A DNA stretch of 49,439 bases from Candidatus Palauibacter denitrificans (lineage in GTDB: Bacteria > Gemmatimonadota > Gemmatimonadetes > Palauibacterales > Palauibacteraceae). This document shows positions 18,014-30,906 of the stretch, in pieces; within the stretch, counting starts at the first letter, position 1; the number at the start of each line of letters is the position of its first letter. The notes under the pieces are model-generated. The model did not search any database and had not been told where the DNA came from. It saw nothing but the letters and a program-made list of their open reading frames with translations. The stretch spans positions 1 to 49,439 of the forward strand of contig VXMQ01000017.1 in the NCBI GenBank assembly GCA_009841015.1, read 5' to 3'. Position numbers and translations under genes: made by a program.

Positions 18014-19003
18014 GTGAGGGTCCTGGTGACGGGCGGCGACGGGTTCATCGGACAGCATCTTGTCGAGCATCTGGTGGGCCGCGGATACGAGGTGACGGCG
18101 ACGATGCTCGGGGAGGCTCCCTCCGATGGGACCCTGCCTCGCGTCGCTCGTGCGGCGGCCGAATGGACCCGGCTCGATGTGCGAGACGCCGACGCCGTCG
18201 CCTCCGTCGTGAACGCCGCCCGTCCACGCCGAATCTTCCACCTGGCCGGTTTCTCGTCGGGAGCCGAGGCCAGCCGGCGGTCCCGGGATGCTCTCGCGGT
18301 GAACGGGGCGGGCACGCTGAGCCTCATCGAAGCGGCCGCGCGGACCTCCGCCGATGTGCGGACCGTGGTCGTCGCGGGTTCGGCCGACTCGTACGGCTGC
18401 GGTGGTGGCGGACCGGTGGAGGAATGCACGCCACTTCGCCCGCTGAGCGTGTACGGCGCCACCAAGGCCGCCCAGGACGTGCTCGCCCGCGGAGTCGGCG
18501 CGGCTCTGGGCGTACCCGTGGTCGTCGCGCGGCTCTTTCCGCTCCTCGGGCCCGGACAGCGCCCCGTGTTCGCGCTCCCGAGCTTCTGCCGCCGCGCCCT
18601 CGCGATTCGGCGCGGGACGACGGAGCCGCGGCTCGCCGTGGGTAATCTCGACGTCGCGCGCGACTTCACGGACGTACGCGACGGCGTCCGGGCGCTCGCG
18701 GATATCGGCGATCTCGACGGGACACCCCATACGGTGTACAACGTGTGCTCCGGGGTCGCGACGAAGATCCGCCGCCTGCTCGAGTGGGTCCTCGAGAGGG
18801 CGGAGATCGAGCCCGAGATCGTGCGCGACCCTGCCCTTGTCCGACGCGGAGAACCTGAAGTGGTGGTCGGTGACCCCGCGCGACTGCGGTCCGCAACCGG
18901 GTGGCGCGCGGAGCGCGACCTGCGGGCCTGCGCGTACGCGACCATGGACTGGGTTGCGGGTTGCGGCGCCGCTGATGGTCGAGCCGCGACGCCAGCGACC
19001 TGA
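18014..19003 (+). CDS. NAD-dependent epimerase/dehydratase, extended SDR (GTG start)
   Basis: A 329-residue SDR with the NAD(P) motif TGGDGFIG (about 6-13), FHLAGF (about 75-80), a GSADSYG active-site strand and YGATK (Tyr and Lys four apart). It resembles GDP-mannose 4,6-dehydratase or GDP-4-dehydro-6-deoxymannose reductase-type proteins, judged from the FHLAG and R-DFTDVRDGVRAL blocks. The substrate cannot be fixed. AGAGG about 9 bases before the GTG supports the start. It leads into the sugar-nucleotide genes downstream. Confidence 0.85.
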   Translation: MRVLVTGGDGFIGQHLVEHLVGRGYEVTATMLGEAPSDGTLPRVARAAAEWTRLDVRDADAVASVVNAARPRRIFHLAGFSSGAEASRRSRDALAVNGAGTLSLIEAAARTSADVRTVVVAGSADSYGCGGGGPVEECTPLRPLSVYGATKAAQDVLARGVGAALGVPVVVARLFPLLGPGQRPVFALPSFCRRALAIRRGTTEPRLAVGNLDVARDFTDVRDGVRALADIGDLDGTPHTVYNVCSGVATKIRRLLEWVLERAEIEPEIVRDPALVRRGEPEVVVGDPARLRSATGWRAERDLRACAYATMDWVAGCGAADGRAATPAT

Positions 19004-19025
19004 AACGGGAGCGACCGAGACCTCG

Positions 19026-20354
19026 ATGGAAATCACCGTGATTGGCGCCGGATACGTTGGACTCGTGGCGGGATCCTGTCTGGCCGGGTCCGGGAACCGC
19101 GTCACCTGCGCCGACGTGGACGAAGAGAAGGTTCGGCTTCTGAACTCCGGAGATGTCCCGATCTACGAGTCCGGCATCGAGCGCCTGATTTCGGAGGGCC
19201 TCGCCGCGGGACGGCTTCGATTCACGACGGACGCGGCCGAGGGTGTCCGGACGGCCGACGTCATCTTCGTCGCGGTAGGTACGCCGCCCGGTCAGGACGG
19301 CCAGGCGGACCTCGACTCCGTGCTGGACGCGGCCCGCACGATCGGGGACCATCTCCGCCCCGGCGCGGTGGTCGTCCTGAAGAGCACCGTACCCGTGGGG
19401 ACGAACGACATCGTGCGGGCCGAGATCGCTCGACGGACCGATTTGCCCTTCCACATGTGCTCCAACCCCGAGTTTCTCAAGGAAGGCGACGCGGTCGCGG
19501 ACTTCCTCTACCCCGACCGGGTCGTCTGCGGCGTGGACTCGGACCGGGCCCGGCGGTGCATGGAGGAGTTGTACGAGCCGTTCATCCGCTCGGGGAACCC
19601 GCTGATCTTCATGGACATCGCCTCGGCCGAGCTGACCAAGTACGCGGCAAACGCGATGCTGGCCGCCCGAATCGGCATGATGAACCAGTTCGCCGAACTC
19701 TGCGAACGGACCGGCGCCGACATCGAGCGCGTCCGCCGCGGCGTGGGCTCGGATCCGCGCATCGGATCGGCCTTTCTCTACGCCGGCACGGGGTATGGCG
19801 GCAGCTGTCTCCCCAAGGATGTGCGGGCGATCATCCGTTCTGCCGAAGCGCAGGGCGTCGATCTCGGCATCCTGCGATCCGTGTCCGAGGCGAACGATCG
19901 CCAGACCACCGTCCTCGTCCGGAAGATCCACGAACGGTTCGGCGATGATCTCGCGGGCCTGCGCTTCGCGCTCTGGGGGCTTGCGTTCAAGCCGCGCACT
20001 GACGACATGCGCGAAGCGCCCTCCCGGGCGATCGCCGAGGCGCTGCGTGAACGGGGGGCGTCGGTCGTGGCGCACGATCCCGCCTCCATGGAAGCGGCGC
20101 GCGAGTTCTATCTCGGGGACGCTGTCGACTACGCGGAGAACGAATACGAGGCGCTCGATGGGGCGGACGCGCTCGTCGTCGTGACGGAGTGGCTCCAGTA
20201 CCGGCGTCCCGACTGGTCGCAGCTCGCGCGGCGCCTGGCCCGCCCCATCGTGTTCGATGGGCGCAACGTGTTCGAACCGGACCGCATGGCGTCGCGGGGG
20301 TTCGAGCACTACCCGGTCGGGCGCAGGCAGACCGGTCCGGTGGAGACCGCGTGA
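19026..20354 (+). CDS. ugd: UDP-glucose 6-dehydrogenase
   Basis: A 442-residue enzyme oxidising UDP-glucose to UDP-glucuronate with two NAD+. The Rossmann motif GAGYVGL is near residue 8. [18 protein letters not shown] and KYAANAMLA follow, and the catalytic cysteine is C261 in [10 protein letters not shown]. The ATG at 19026 gives the standard [13 protein letters not shown] start. Upstream in-frame sequence belongs to the previous gene. Its stop overlaps the next gene's GTG (GTGA), and its product is that enzyme's substrate. Confidence 0.95.
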   Translation: MEITVIGAGYVGLVAGSCLAGSGNRVTCADVDEEKVRLLNSGDVPIYESGIERLISEGLAAGRLRFTTDAAEGVRTADVIFVAVGTPPGQDGQADLDSVLDAARTIGDHLRPGAVVVLKSTVPVGTNDIVRAEIARRTDLPFHMCSNPEFLKEGDAVADFLYPDRVVCGVDSDRARRCMEELYEPFIRSGNPLIFMDIASAELTKYAANAMLAARIGMMNQFAELCERTGADIERVRRGVGSDPRIGSAFLYAGTGYGGSCLPKDVRAIIRSAEAQGVDLGILRSVSEANDRQTTVLVRKIHERFGDDLAGLRFALWGLAFKPRTDDMREAPSRAIAEALRERGASVVAHDPASMEAAREFYLGDAVDYAENEYEALDGADALVVVTEWLQYRRPDWSQLARRLARPIVFDGRNVFEPDRMASRGFEHYPVGRRQTGPVETA

Positions 20355-21310
20355 GGCTGGTCGTCACCGGCGCCGCCGGCTTCCTCGGTTCGCACCTCAC
20401 CGACCGCCTGCTCGCCGAGGGGCACTCGGTCGTCGGGATCGACAGCTTGATCACGGGGAGGCGGCGGAATCTCGCCCATCTGCGGGACGAACCGAGATTC
20501 GCGTTTCTCGAGCAGGACGTGTCCGAGCCCATCGAGATCGAAGGGGGGGTCGAGGGGATCTTCCACTTCGCCTCGCCGGCCAGCCCGGTCGATTACCTTC
20601 GTTTCCCGATCCAGACGCTGAAGGCGGGCGCACTCGGTACGCGCAACGCCCTGGGCCTGGCCAGAGCGAGCGGCTCCCGGCTGCTGCTCGCGTCCACCTC
20701 GGAAGTCTACGGAGACCCGCTCGTCCATCCCCAACCCGAAACATACTGGGGCAACGTGAATCCGATCGGCCCGCGCTCGGTGTACGACGAGGCGAAGCGT
20801 TTCGCCGAGGCCCTCACGATGGCCTACCACCGCGAATACGGCGTGGACACTCGCATCGTGCGAATCTTCAACACGTACGGCCCGCGCATGCGTCCGGACG
20901 ATGGCCGCGTGGTCTCGAATTTCGTCGTCCAGGCACTCCGGGGGGAGCCGCTCACCATCTACGGGGACGGCTCCCAGTCGAGGAGTTTCTGTTACGTGTC
21001 CGACCTCGTGGAGGGGATCTGGCGTCTCTTCAACGCGGAGTTCCACGAGCCGGTCAACCTGGGCAATCCCGGCGAGTATACGGTCCGCGCGTTGTCCGAC
21101 CTCGTGCTCGCAACCACGGGATCCGCGTCCACCGTCGAGGTGTGCCCGCTGCCCGCGGACGACCCCAAAATGCGCTCCCCGGACATCTCTCTCGCCTCCG
21201 CGCGGCTGCACTGGACGCCGCGGGTCCCGCTCGAGGCGGGACTGAAGCGAACCGTAGAGTACTTCAGGGAAACGCAGCCGACCGGCCGGCCCGGGGCAGT
21301 GCCGGAATGA
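20351..21310 (+). CDS. uxs: UDP-glucuronate decarboxylase (UDP-xylose synthase), GTG start
   Basis: A 319-residue extended SDR converting UDP-glucuronate to UDP-xylose. It has [10 protein letters not shown] (about 6-15), the ASPASPVDY block diagnostic of [11 protein letters not shown] (T116 onward) and the Y145-X3-K149 pair in [15 protein letters not shown] and [11 protein letters not shown] are also standard. The GTG overlaps the ugd stop, giving a two-step route from UDP-glucose to UDP-xylose in adjacent coupled genes. dTDP-glucose dehydratase is less likely given the ASPASP motif. Confidence 0.93.
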   Translation: MRLVVTGAAGFLGSHLTDRLLAEGHSVVGIDSLITGRRRNLAHLRDEPRFAFLEQDVSEPIEIEGGVEGIFHFASPASPVDYLRFPIQTLKAGALGTRNALGLARASGSRLLLASTSEVYGDPLVHPQPETYWGNVNPIGPRSVYDEAKRFAEALTMAYHREYGVDTRIVRIFNTYGPRMRPDDGRVVSNFVVQALRGEPLTIYGDGSQSRSFCYVSDLVEGIWRLFNAEFHEPVNLGNPGEYTVRALSDLVLATTGSASTVEVCPLPADDPKMRSPDISLASARLHWTPRVPLEAGLKRTVEYFRETQPTGRPGAVPE

Positions 21311-21333
21311 TCGCACGGAGAGGCGGGGAAGAG

Positions 21334-22113
21334 ATGGGGCAAACCCGGATCTCGGTGGTCATGCCCGTATACAACGAGGAAGCGACGCTCGAGGCCATCG
21401 TCCGGCGCGTGAAGGAAGTCGCCCCTGATGTGGAACTCGTCGCGGTCGACGACGGCTCGGCCGATGCGTCCGCGTCGATCCTGAGCCGGCTGGAGGCGGA
21501 AGGGCTGGTCGACCGGATCTTCGTTCACGAGCGGAACCGAGGGAAGGGCGCCGCGCTCTCAACCGGGTTCCGAGGTGCCAGCGGCGATATCATCATCGTC
21601 CAGGACGCGGATCTCGAGTACGACCCCGCCGAGTATCCGCGGCTCCTGGAGCCGATCCTCGCCGGCCGGGCGGACGTCGTCTACGGGTCGCGATTCATGG
21701 GCGGCCAGCCGCACCGGGTCCTCTACTACTGGCACTACGTGGGGAACCGGTGGCTGACCTGGCTGTCGAACATGGTGACGAACCTCAACCTCACGGACAT
21801 GGAGACGTGCTACAAGTGCTTCCGTCGGGAAGTGATCGAGCAGCTCACGATCGAGGAGCGGGCCTTCGGCGTCGAACCGGAAATCACGGCGAAGGTCGCC
21901 ATGGGCGGCTGGCGGGTGTACGAGGTGGGGATCTCGTACGCGGGACGGACGTACGCGGAGGGGAAGAAGATCGGGTGGCGCGATGGCGTTTCCGCGCTGC
22001 GCTGTATCTTTTTGTATGGCTTCGTGCGGCGCTGGACGCGCAAGGGCGCGCCGCGGGCCGCGCGCGAGGCAACGGGCGGCATCCGTAGCGGCGTCGAAAG
22101 CGGGGAGAGTTGA
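21334..22113 (+). CDS. Glycosyltransferase family 2, dolichyl-phosphate mannose synthase-like
   Basis: A 259-residue GT-A fold protein with [11 protein letters not shown] at the start, [11 protein letters not shown] (about 35-45), the metal-binding QDADLEYDP (about 90-98) and [10 protein letters not shown]. The sequence is close to polyprenyl-phosphate glycosyltransferases that load a lipid carrier. No clear transmembrane helix is seen. The ATG at 21334 follows GGGGAAGAG. An ATG at 21307 overlapping the uxs stop would add nine residues. The acceptor and donor are not known, and UDP-xylose is an attractive donor only by neighbourhood. Confidence 0.88.
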   Translation: MGQTRISVVMPVYNEEATLEAIVRRVKEVAPDVELVAVDDGSADASASILSRLEAEGLVDRIFVHERNRGKGAALSTGFRGASGDIIIVQDADLEYDPAEYPRLLEPILAGRADVVYGSRFMGGQPHRVLYYWHYVGNRWLTWLSNMVTNLNLTDMETCYKCFRREVIEQLTIEERAFGVEPEITAKVAMGGWRVYEVGISYAGRTYAEGKKIGWRDGVSALRCIFLYGFVRRWTRKGAPRAAREATGGIRSGVESGES

Positions 22114-22114
22114 G

Positions 22115-23068
22115 ATGTCAGGGGGGCGAAGGCCGGCAGAGGCGCCGATGATGACCGTCCGACAGCGGATCGTACAGGGGATGCCCGGGGTTCTCGCGGC
22201 GCTTGCGCTTGCGGCATGCGAGGATCCGGTGGACCGGTCCGTCGTGCTCGGGGACCGCTACCTGGCCGTTGGGGACGCGGACAAGGCGATCGCCGAGTAC
22301 CTCCTGGCCCGGCGCGTCAGCGGGGACACGGACGCCCTCCTCCTTCGGCTCGGACAGGCCTATGCGGCGCGCGGCGATGTCGACGAGGCGCTCACCGTCT
22401 ACGAGACGCTCGCGGAACGCGACCCCCGGCTGCGGCACCAGGCGGCGGCCTCCCTCGCGGGACTCGCGTGGTCCGCGCGGGAACGGGGTGCGGCGGAGAA
22501 CATGTCCCGCGCGCTCCAGCCGCTCGTCGATTGGGGGTTGGGCTACCTTCCGGCCGACCTCCAGCGCTCGCTGGCCGCCTATCATGCGGCGGAGGGTGAC
22601 TACGCCCGCGCCCTCTCGCTGCGCCTCGCGCTCCTCGCCGGGGAAGGAGATCCGGAGCCGGCGGTGCTGTACGACATCGGTCTCGCATATGAACAGCTTG
22701 GCGCGTGCACGCGCGCGCTGCCGTTCTACCGGGACTTCCTCGAGGCGATGGAGGAAAGCCGCTCGAATCCGGGGGATGCCCGTTACCGCTACGGAAACTG
22801 TCTCTACGTGTCCGCCGACGAAGACCGGGCGGAGGGCCGCCCCGCCGCCGCCCTCGAGAAGCTGACGGAAATGGTCGAACTCGGTGAGCCGCGGACCCAC
22901 ATGGTCGAGGCGCACTTCCTCATCGGCGAGCTTCACCTCGCGCTTGGCGAGACCGACGAAGCTCTCGTCAACTACGGCCGCGTACTGGAGCTGAACCCGA
23001 CGCGCACACACGCTCTGGTCCGGCGTGCGGAGGAGCGGATCCGACAGATCCGCTTCGGCTTCGAATGA
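22115..23068 (+). CDS. TPR-repeat lipoprotein
   Basis: A 317-residue protein. A type II signal peptide ends at LALAAC (Cys35 from this start, Cys24 from an alternative ATG at 22148). The mature part is alpha-helical with TPR units, clearest at about 46-110 (LGDRYLAVGDADKAIAEYLLAR, LGQAYAARGDVDEALTVYETL) and again at about 273-305 (IGELHLALGETDEALVNYGRVLELNP in part). It probably acts as a periplasmic scaffold. Its end overlaps the next lipoprotein gene by four bases (ATGA), which suggests a shared envelope task. Confidence 0.85.
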   Translation: MSGGRRPAEAPMMTVRQRIVQGMPGVLAALALAACEDPVDRSVVLGDRYLAVGDADKAIAEYLLARRVSGDTDALLLRLGQAYAARGDVDEALTVYETLAERDPRLRHQAAASLAGLAWSARERGAAENMSRALQPLVDWGLGYLPADLQRSLAAYHAAEGDYARALSLRLALLAGEGDPEPAVLYDIGLAYEQLGACTRALPFYRDFLEAMEESRSNPGDARYRYGNCLYVSADEDRAEGRPAAALEKLTEMVELGEPRTHMVEAHFLIGELHLALGETDEALVNYGRVLELNPTRTHALVRRAEERIRQIRFGFE

Positions 23069-23871
23069 GGCGACCGGCCGGATCGACGCCTCGCGATACC
23101 TGCCGTGGAGTTCTCGCCGCCACGGTCCTTGTCCTCGCGGGCTGTTCGAGTTCCGGACCCCCGGGCGATCTCGAGCCGCCGGACCTCTTCCAGTGGGCGC
23201 ATGATCGGTTCGACGCCGAGGAATACCGCCGGGCGGCCGATGGCTTCCTCGCCTTCATGGTCCGCGATCCCCTGAATCCGCTCGTCGACAGCGCGCAGTA
23301 CCTGGCGGCCGAGGGCCAGCTCCGGGCGGGCAACGAACTCGACGCCGTGGAGGAATTCCGGCGCATGGCGACGAACCGGCCCAACAGTCCCCTCGCGGAC
23401 GACGCACAACTGGGGCTCTGCCGCGCCTACCTCGCGGCCTCGCCCCGGGTTACCCTCTCCCAGGAGTTCACCCGGCGAGCCCTGGAGGAATGCGAGCGGT
23501 TGCTGCAGTTCTTCCCGACGACCCCCTTTCGCGAGCAGGCGGAAAGCCTCATGGCGGAAGCGCGGGCGAAGCTGGCCGAGCAGAGCTACGAGATCGGGAG
23601 GTACTACCAGGATCGCATGAGACTGGCGGAATCCGCGATCGTCTACTTCGAAAAATCGCTCGCCGAGGATCCGACCGAGGAATTCCTGCCGGATCTGCTG
23701 TTGCGGTTGTATCGCAGTTACAATGTCGTGGGATACGAAACCGAGGCCGGCGTCGTGCGGGAGCGGCTGCTGTCGGAGTTTCCCGACTCGGAGGAAGCCC
23801 GGTTGCTCCTGGCGGAGGAAGACCCGGCGGCGGAGGAGCGTTCGGCGGAGGATGTCGGATCCCGCCGCTGA
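23065..23871 (+). CDS. bamD: BamD-like outer-membrane assembly lipoprotein
   Basis: A 268-residue lipoprotein with lipobox LAGC (Cys27) followed by TPR helices: LFQWAHDRFDAEEYRRAADGFLAF, DSAQYLAAEGQLRAGNELDAVEEF and the typical NRPNSPLADDAQLGLCRAY. BamD (YfiO/ComL) is the essential lipoprotein partner of BamA in inserting beta-barrels. Its size and TPR order fit, but the symbol is given by similarity of layout. The start overlaps the TPR lipoprotein gene and the end overlaps nadD by 20 bases. Confidence 0.82.
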   Translation: MRRPAGSTPRDTCRGVLAATVLVLAGCSSSGPPGDLEPPDLFQWAHDRFDAEEYRRAADGFLAFMVRDPLNPLVDSAQYLAAEGQLRAGNELDAVEEFRRMATNRPNSPLADDAQLGLCRAYLAASPRVTLSQEFTRRALEECERLLQFFPTTPFREQAESLMAEARAKLAEQSYEIGRYYQDRMRLAESAIVYFEKSLAEDPTEEFLPDLLLRLYRSYNVVGYETEAGVVRERLLSEFPDSEEARLLLAEEDPAAEERSAEDVGSRR

Positions 23872-24481
23872 AGTCCCGGCGGGCGGCCGCCGGACGGGCA
23901 TCCTCGGTGGGAGCTTCGACCCTCCGCACGTGGGCCACGTCTCGGTGGCGCGCGAACTCATCGAAGCGCTGCACCTGGATCGACTGCTCGTGATTCCCGC
24001 AGGCGATCCACCGCACCGGGACGTCACGCTCCCCGCGAAGGTGCGCCTGGACTTCACGCGCCGGGCTTTCGCGGACCTGCCCGGCATCGAGGTCAGCCCG
24101 ATCGAGATCGAACGGGCCGGCCCCTCCTACACGGTGGACACGCTGGAGGCCCTCGCGCGTCGCTTCCCCTCCGACCGGCTCGTCCTCGTGATGGGCGCGG
24201 ACCAGTTCGTGGCGATCCATCGCTGGGAGCGCTGGCGCCGGCTCCCGGAACTGGCGCGCATCGCGGTGATGCCGCGGGACGGCCGGGAGCCCGCGCCCTC
24301 CCCGGAATCGACGCCGATCGAGTATGTTGTGGCCAGCGTCACGCGAGTGGATATCTCGGCGAGCCGGATCCGGCAGCGCCTCGATGAGGGGCATTCGGTC
24401 CACCTCCTCGTTCCGGAAACGATCCGACACCATGTCGAGCGCGCCTGGGCCGAACGCCGCGCGCGCCATGTAACCCAGTGA
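23852..24481 (+). CDS. nadD: Nicotinate-nucleotide adenylyltransferase
   Basis: A 209-residue nucleotidyltransferase forming deamido-NAD+ from nicotinate mononucleotide. It has GGSFDPPHVGH at about 19-29 (the HxGH ATP site) and DISASRIR at 167-174 (the ISSTxIR-type motif), with GADQF and W-RW between them. The ATG at 23852 is inside the end of the bamD-like gene. GGAGG directly abuts it, so the ribosome-binding site is unusual. secA starts 7 bases after its stop. Confidence 0.95.
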   Translation: MSDPAAEVPAGGRRTGILGGSFDPPHVGHVSVARELIEALHLDRLLVIPAGDPPHRDVTLPAKVRLDFTRRAFADLPGIEVSPIEIERAGPSYTVDTLEALARRFPSDRLVLVMGADQFVAIHRWERWRRLPELARIAVMPRDGREPAPSPESTPIEYVVASVTRVDISASRIRQRLDEGHSVHLLVPETIRHHVERAWAERRARHVTQ

Positions 24482-24488
24482 GCCCCGG

Positions 24489-27841
<3,353 letters not shown>

Positions 27842-27863
<22 letters not shown>

Positions 27864-28357
27864 GCCAGCCGACGGCGAGATGGATCGCGCCGCCGGCCGC
27901 GTGTCGCCCCGGCATACCCATCGCCGCCGCGATGCTCGCGTTGGGCTGTGGGGGAGAACGGGGAGCGGCGAACGCGGCGGCCGACCCGGCCAGCGCGGCC
28001 GCGGCGCCGGAAGCGGCCGATGCCGCCTCGGAGCCGGATCTGTCCGCCGTGTTCGCCGCCGAGGCAGTCGACGTAGCCCTGCTCGAGTACGCGATCGGCA
28101 TGCCATCCAGGCTGCCGGCGGGCCCCACGATGCTCCGCCTCAGCAACCAGGGCTTCGAGATGCACAACCTCAAGCTCGTGGACCCCGCGAGCGGGGAAGT
28201 CCTCTGGGAGACGGAGGAGGATGTGAACACCGGAGAGGTCCGTCTCGTCGAACTCGACCTCTCTCCCGGGAGTTACACGGTCGTGTGCGACGTCGCCGGC
28301 CACGACAGCCGCGGGATGCTCATGACGCTCACCGTGGAGGCAGCGCCGGCTCCCTGA
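27842..28357 (+). CDS. Cupredoxin-domain lipoprotein (type 1 copper)
   Basis: A 171-residue protein from a GTG inside the end of secA. A lipobox LALGC lies at about 31-35, then an Ala-rich linker, then a beta-sandwich. The probable copper ligands are H108 (EMHNLKL), C149, H154 and M159, spaced C-X4-H-X4-M as in rusticyanin and auracyanin. It is probably a membrane-tethered periplasmic electron carrier. The start is uncertain. Another in-frame GTG lies at 27809, and no ATG precedes the hydrophobic segment. Confidence 0.8.
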
Positions 28358-28404
28358 CCAACCCCTGACCGCGCCGGGCCAACCCCGAGGCCCGAGATGC
28401 AGCG

Positions 28405-28428
28405 CCGCTCGAACGCAGCGGGGCTTTT
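28405..28428 (+). terminator. Weak hairpin with T-run after the secA/cupredoxin genes
   Basis: CCGCT at 28405-28409 pairs with AGCGG at 28417-28421 around a 7-base loop. Three bases later comes TTTT at 28425-28428. It lies in the 106-base gap before the aminotransferase gene, a sensible place for transcription of the secA group to end. The stem is only 5 bp, so confidence is low. Confidence 0.35.
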
Positions 28429-28463
28429 GCCCGCGGCCTGCCTGACCGGAAGGAGCGACCGGC

Positions 28464-29648
28464 TTGTACCTGAGATATGTACCCCCGATGGGGATCTACG
28501 AGACGCTCTACGCCTTCCTGGGGGCGTTTGGCACCTACATGGGCGAGCCCGGCACGAACCCGTGGAGCCAGGGGTTCCCGCGGACGGTTGCGCTGCCGGA
28601 CGGCCCGGCGCTTCCGTCGACGGTCACGGTGACCTCCGAGCACCGCAAGTATCCGAAGGCGTGGGGGCTCCCGTCGCTGAGGGAGGCGATCGCGGCCTAC
28701 TACCGGCAGTCGTACGGCGTCGAGATCACGGCGGAGAACGTGATGGTGTTCGCGGGCGGGCGTCCCGCGATCGTGGCGCTCCTCCTCTTCCTCGAACCCG
28801 ATATCGAGGTCCGCCTCGCGTCCACGGAATACACCCCGTACTACGACGTCCTCGAGGGGCTGCGACGCCCCTATCACCTCGTGCACAGCGGCGTGGACAA
28901 CGGCTTCCGGCCCCCGGTCGCGGCCTATACGGCTCCGCGAGACGGGCGCACCCTGATGCTGCTGAGCAATCCGTGCAACCCGACCGGCGTGACGCGGACC
29001 GGAGAGGAACTCGCGGCGCTGGTGGCGGCCAGCGCGCAGGACGGGATGGGGCTCCTCGTCGACGAGGCCTACGAGCTTCTCCACGACGAGCCGGTGAGCG
29101 CCCTCGCGCACGTGGACGACATCGAGCGCGGCAACCTGTTCGTCATCGGCGCCGCCACGAAGGGCCTGCAGGCGCCCGGCATCCGCATCGGATGGGCCGT
29201 GGCGGCGAGACGGCACATCGAAGTGCTCGCGAACTTCTCCTCGTTCGGGATGGGTGGCGTGTCCCATCCGTCACAGTGCTACGCGGTCGAACTCCTGGAG
29301 CCCGAGCGCATGCTCCACGTCCGGGCGGCCGTCCCCGCCTTCTACGCCATGCAGCGCGAGCGGTACGGGCGGGCCTTCGAGGATCTTGGCCTCGAACTCT
29401 TCTCCGGCGACGGCGGCTTCTACCACTGGTGCCGGCTCCCGAACGGCTGGACCGCCCGGCAACTGAACGAGCGCCTCTTCACGCGCGGGGCCGCGATCCT
29501 CAAGGGCACCGACTGCGACATGGAGCGCCTCGAGGACGACTCGCCGCTGGCGAGCTTCTTCCGCTTCTCCTTCGGCCCCCTCGCTCCGGAGTCGTTCGAG
29601 GCGGACATCGCCCTGCTTGGCGAGACGCTGCGCGAGATGCGATCCTGA
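28464..29648 (+). CDS. PLP-dependent class I/II aminotransferase (TTG start)
   Basis: A 394-residue fold-type I enzyme. It has SNPCNPTG (about 171-178), LLVDEAYELL with the PLP-ring aspartate, and the Schiff-base lysine K233 in ATKGLQAPGIRIGW, with the phosphate-binding arginine following. The C-terminus shows FFRFSFGP with the carboxylate-binding arginine. The substrate cannot be assigned. AGGAG about 9 bases before TTG supports this start, and ATG at 28488 is an alternative. It stands 79 bases before the next + strand gene. Confidence 0.88.
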   Translation: MYLRYVPPMGIYETLYAFLGAFGTYMGEPGTNPWSQGFPRTVALPDGPALPSTVTVTSEHRKYPKAWGLPSLREAIAAYYRQSYGVEITAENVMVFAGGRPAIVALLLFLEPDIEVRLASTEYTPYYDVLEGLRRPYHLVHSGVDNGFRPPVAAYTAPRDGRTLMLLSNPCNPTGVTRTGEELAALVAASAQDGMGLLVDEAYELLHDEPVSALAHVDDIERGNLFVIGAATKGLQAPGIRIGWAVAARRHIEVLANFSSFGMGGVSHPSQCYAVELLEPERMLHVRAAVPAFYAMQRERYGRAFEDLGLELFSGDGGFYHWCRLPNGWTARQLNERLFTRGAAILKGTDCDMERLEDDSPLASFFRFSFGPLAPESFEADIALLGETLREMRS

Positions 29649-29727
29649 GAGCGCGGCAGACGTTGCTTTCGCGGCGAGAGATCGCGGTTCACGCCCGATC
29701 CGGCGACCGGAAACAGGAGGACCTTCG

Positions 29728-30861
29728 ATGACGATGACGCGACGTGTTTTCGCGGGGACCTCGCTCGCGGCGGCGGGGGCTGCGGCACTGCCCGCTGCGG
29801 GGGCTGCGGCAAGCACCCGCGAGACCCGACCCTTGCCGGCTCGCGACGGCGCCTCCGCCGAACGCGCGGCCCGGGCCGGGCGGCTGCTCATCCTGGGCGG
29901 CACCGGATTCATCGGCCCGCACATGGTGCGCCACGCCCTCGAGCGGGGACACGAGGTCACGCTCTTCAACCGCGGACGCTCGAACCCCGGTCTCTTCCCC
30001 GGCGTCGAGACCCTCATCGGGGACCGCGACGGGGCGCTCGACGCGCTGCGCGGGAAGGAATGGGACTACGTCATCGACAACAGCGGCTACGTCCCGCGCC
30101 TCGTGCGTGACTCGGCCAGCCTCCTGCGCGACGCCGTCGGCCGGTACCTGTTCACTTCTACCGGCTCCGTGTACGACTTCGATCAGGACGCATTGCCGGA
30201 AGATGCCCGGCTGCTCGAGGTGATCGATCCCGAGAGCGAGGACGTGGGGCGCTACTACGGGGAGCTGAAGGTGATGTGCGAGGAGGCCGTACAGGAGATC
30301 TACGGCGACCGCGGCACGGTCACCCGGCTGCACGTCGTCGCCGGTCCGGGGGATCCCACCGACCGCTTCACGTACTGGCCTGTCCGGATCCATCGTGGAG
30401 GCGAGGTGATCGCGCCGGGCGACATGGACAACCCGGTGCAGTTCATCGACGTGCGTGACCTGGCCGAGTTCTGCATGCACCTGCTGGAGGAGGACACCGG
30501 CGGGATCTTCAACGTGGCGGGCCCGACGATCGACAAGACGCGCATGGACGAGTTCCTGTACGGGATCCGCGCGACCGTCACGACCCCCGTGTCGTTCTCG
30601 TGGGTGGACGAGGACTTCCTCCGGAACCGCGAGCCGCCCGCGCGCTTCCCCCTCTGGTACTCGCACCGCGGCCCGACGCGCGGGCTGGCGCAGGTCCGCT
30701 CGCACCGGGGCGTCGAGGCCGGGCTGCGCTTCCGCCCCCTCGCGGTCACCGCGCGCGAGACCCTCGACTGGTTCCTGGCCGAACCCGAGGAGCGGCGGAC
30801 GCGACTCCAGTTGAACCTCGACCGTGACGCGCAGATCCTCGCGGACTGGAACAGCCGGTAA
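29728..30861 (+). CDS. Tat-exported NAD-dependent epimerase/dehydratase-fold protein
   Basis: A 377-residue protein. The N-terminus MTMTRRVFAG followed by a long Ala-rich stretch is a twin-arginine signal. The mature part is an extended SDR with ILGGTGFIG (about 55-63), FTSTGSVYDF (about 145-154), YYGELK as the Tyr-X3-Lys pair and QFIDVRDLAEF. Export of a cofactor-binding folded SDR by Tat is consistent, but the reaction is unknown. AGGAGG 8 bases before the ATG supports the start. The next gene follows after 45 bases. Confidence 0.88.
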   Translation: MTMTRRVFAGTSLAAAGAAALPAAGAAASTRETRPLPARDGASAERAARAGRLLILGGTGFIGPHMVRHALERGHEVTLFNRGRSNPGLFPGVETLIGDRDGALDALRGKEWDYVIDNSGYVPRLVRDSASLLRDAVGRYLFTSTGSVYDFDQDALPEDARLLEVIDPESEDVGRYYGELKVMCEEAVQEIYGDRGTVTRLHVVAGPGDPTDRFTYWPVRIHRGGEVIAPGDMDNPVQFIDVRDLAEFCMHLLEEDTGGIFNVAGPTIDKTRMDEFLYGIRATVTTPVSFSWVDEDFLRNREPPARFPLWYSHRGPTRGLAQVRSHRGVEAGLRFRPLAVTARETLDWFLAEPEERRTRLQLNLDRDAQILADWNSR

Positions 30862-30906
30862 CGGCCTGCCCCGGTCTCGCACAGGCCCCAGACACGAGGA
30901 CGTTCC

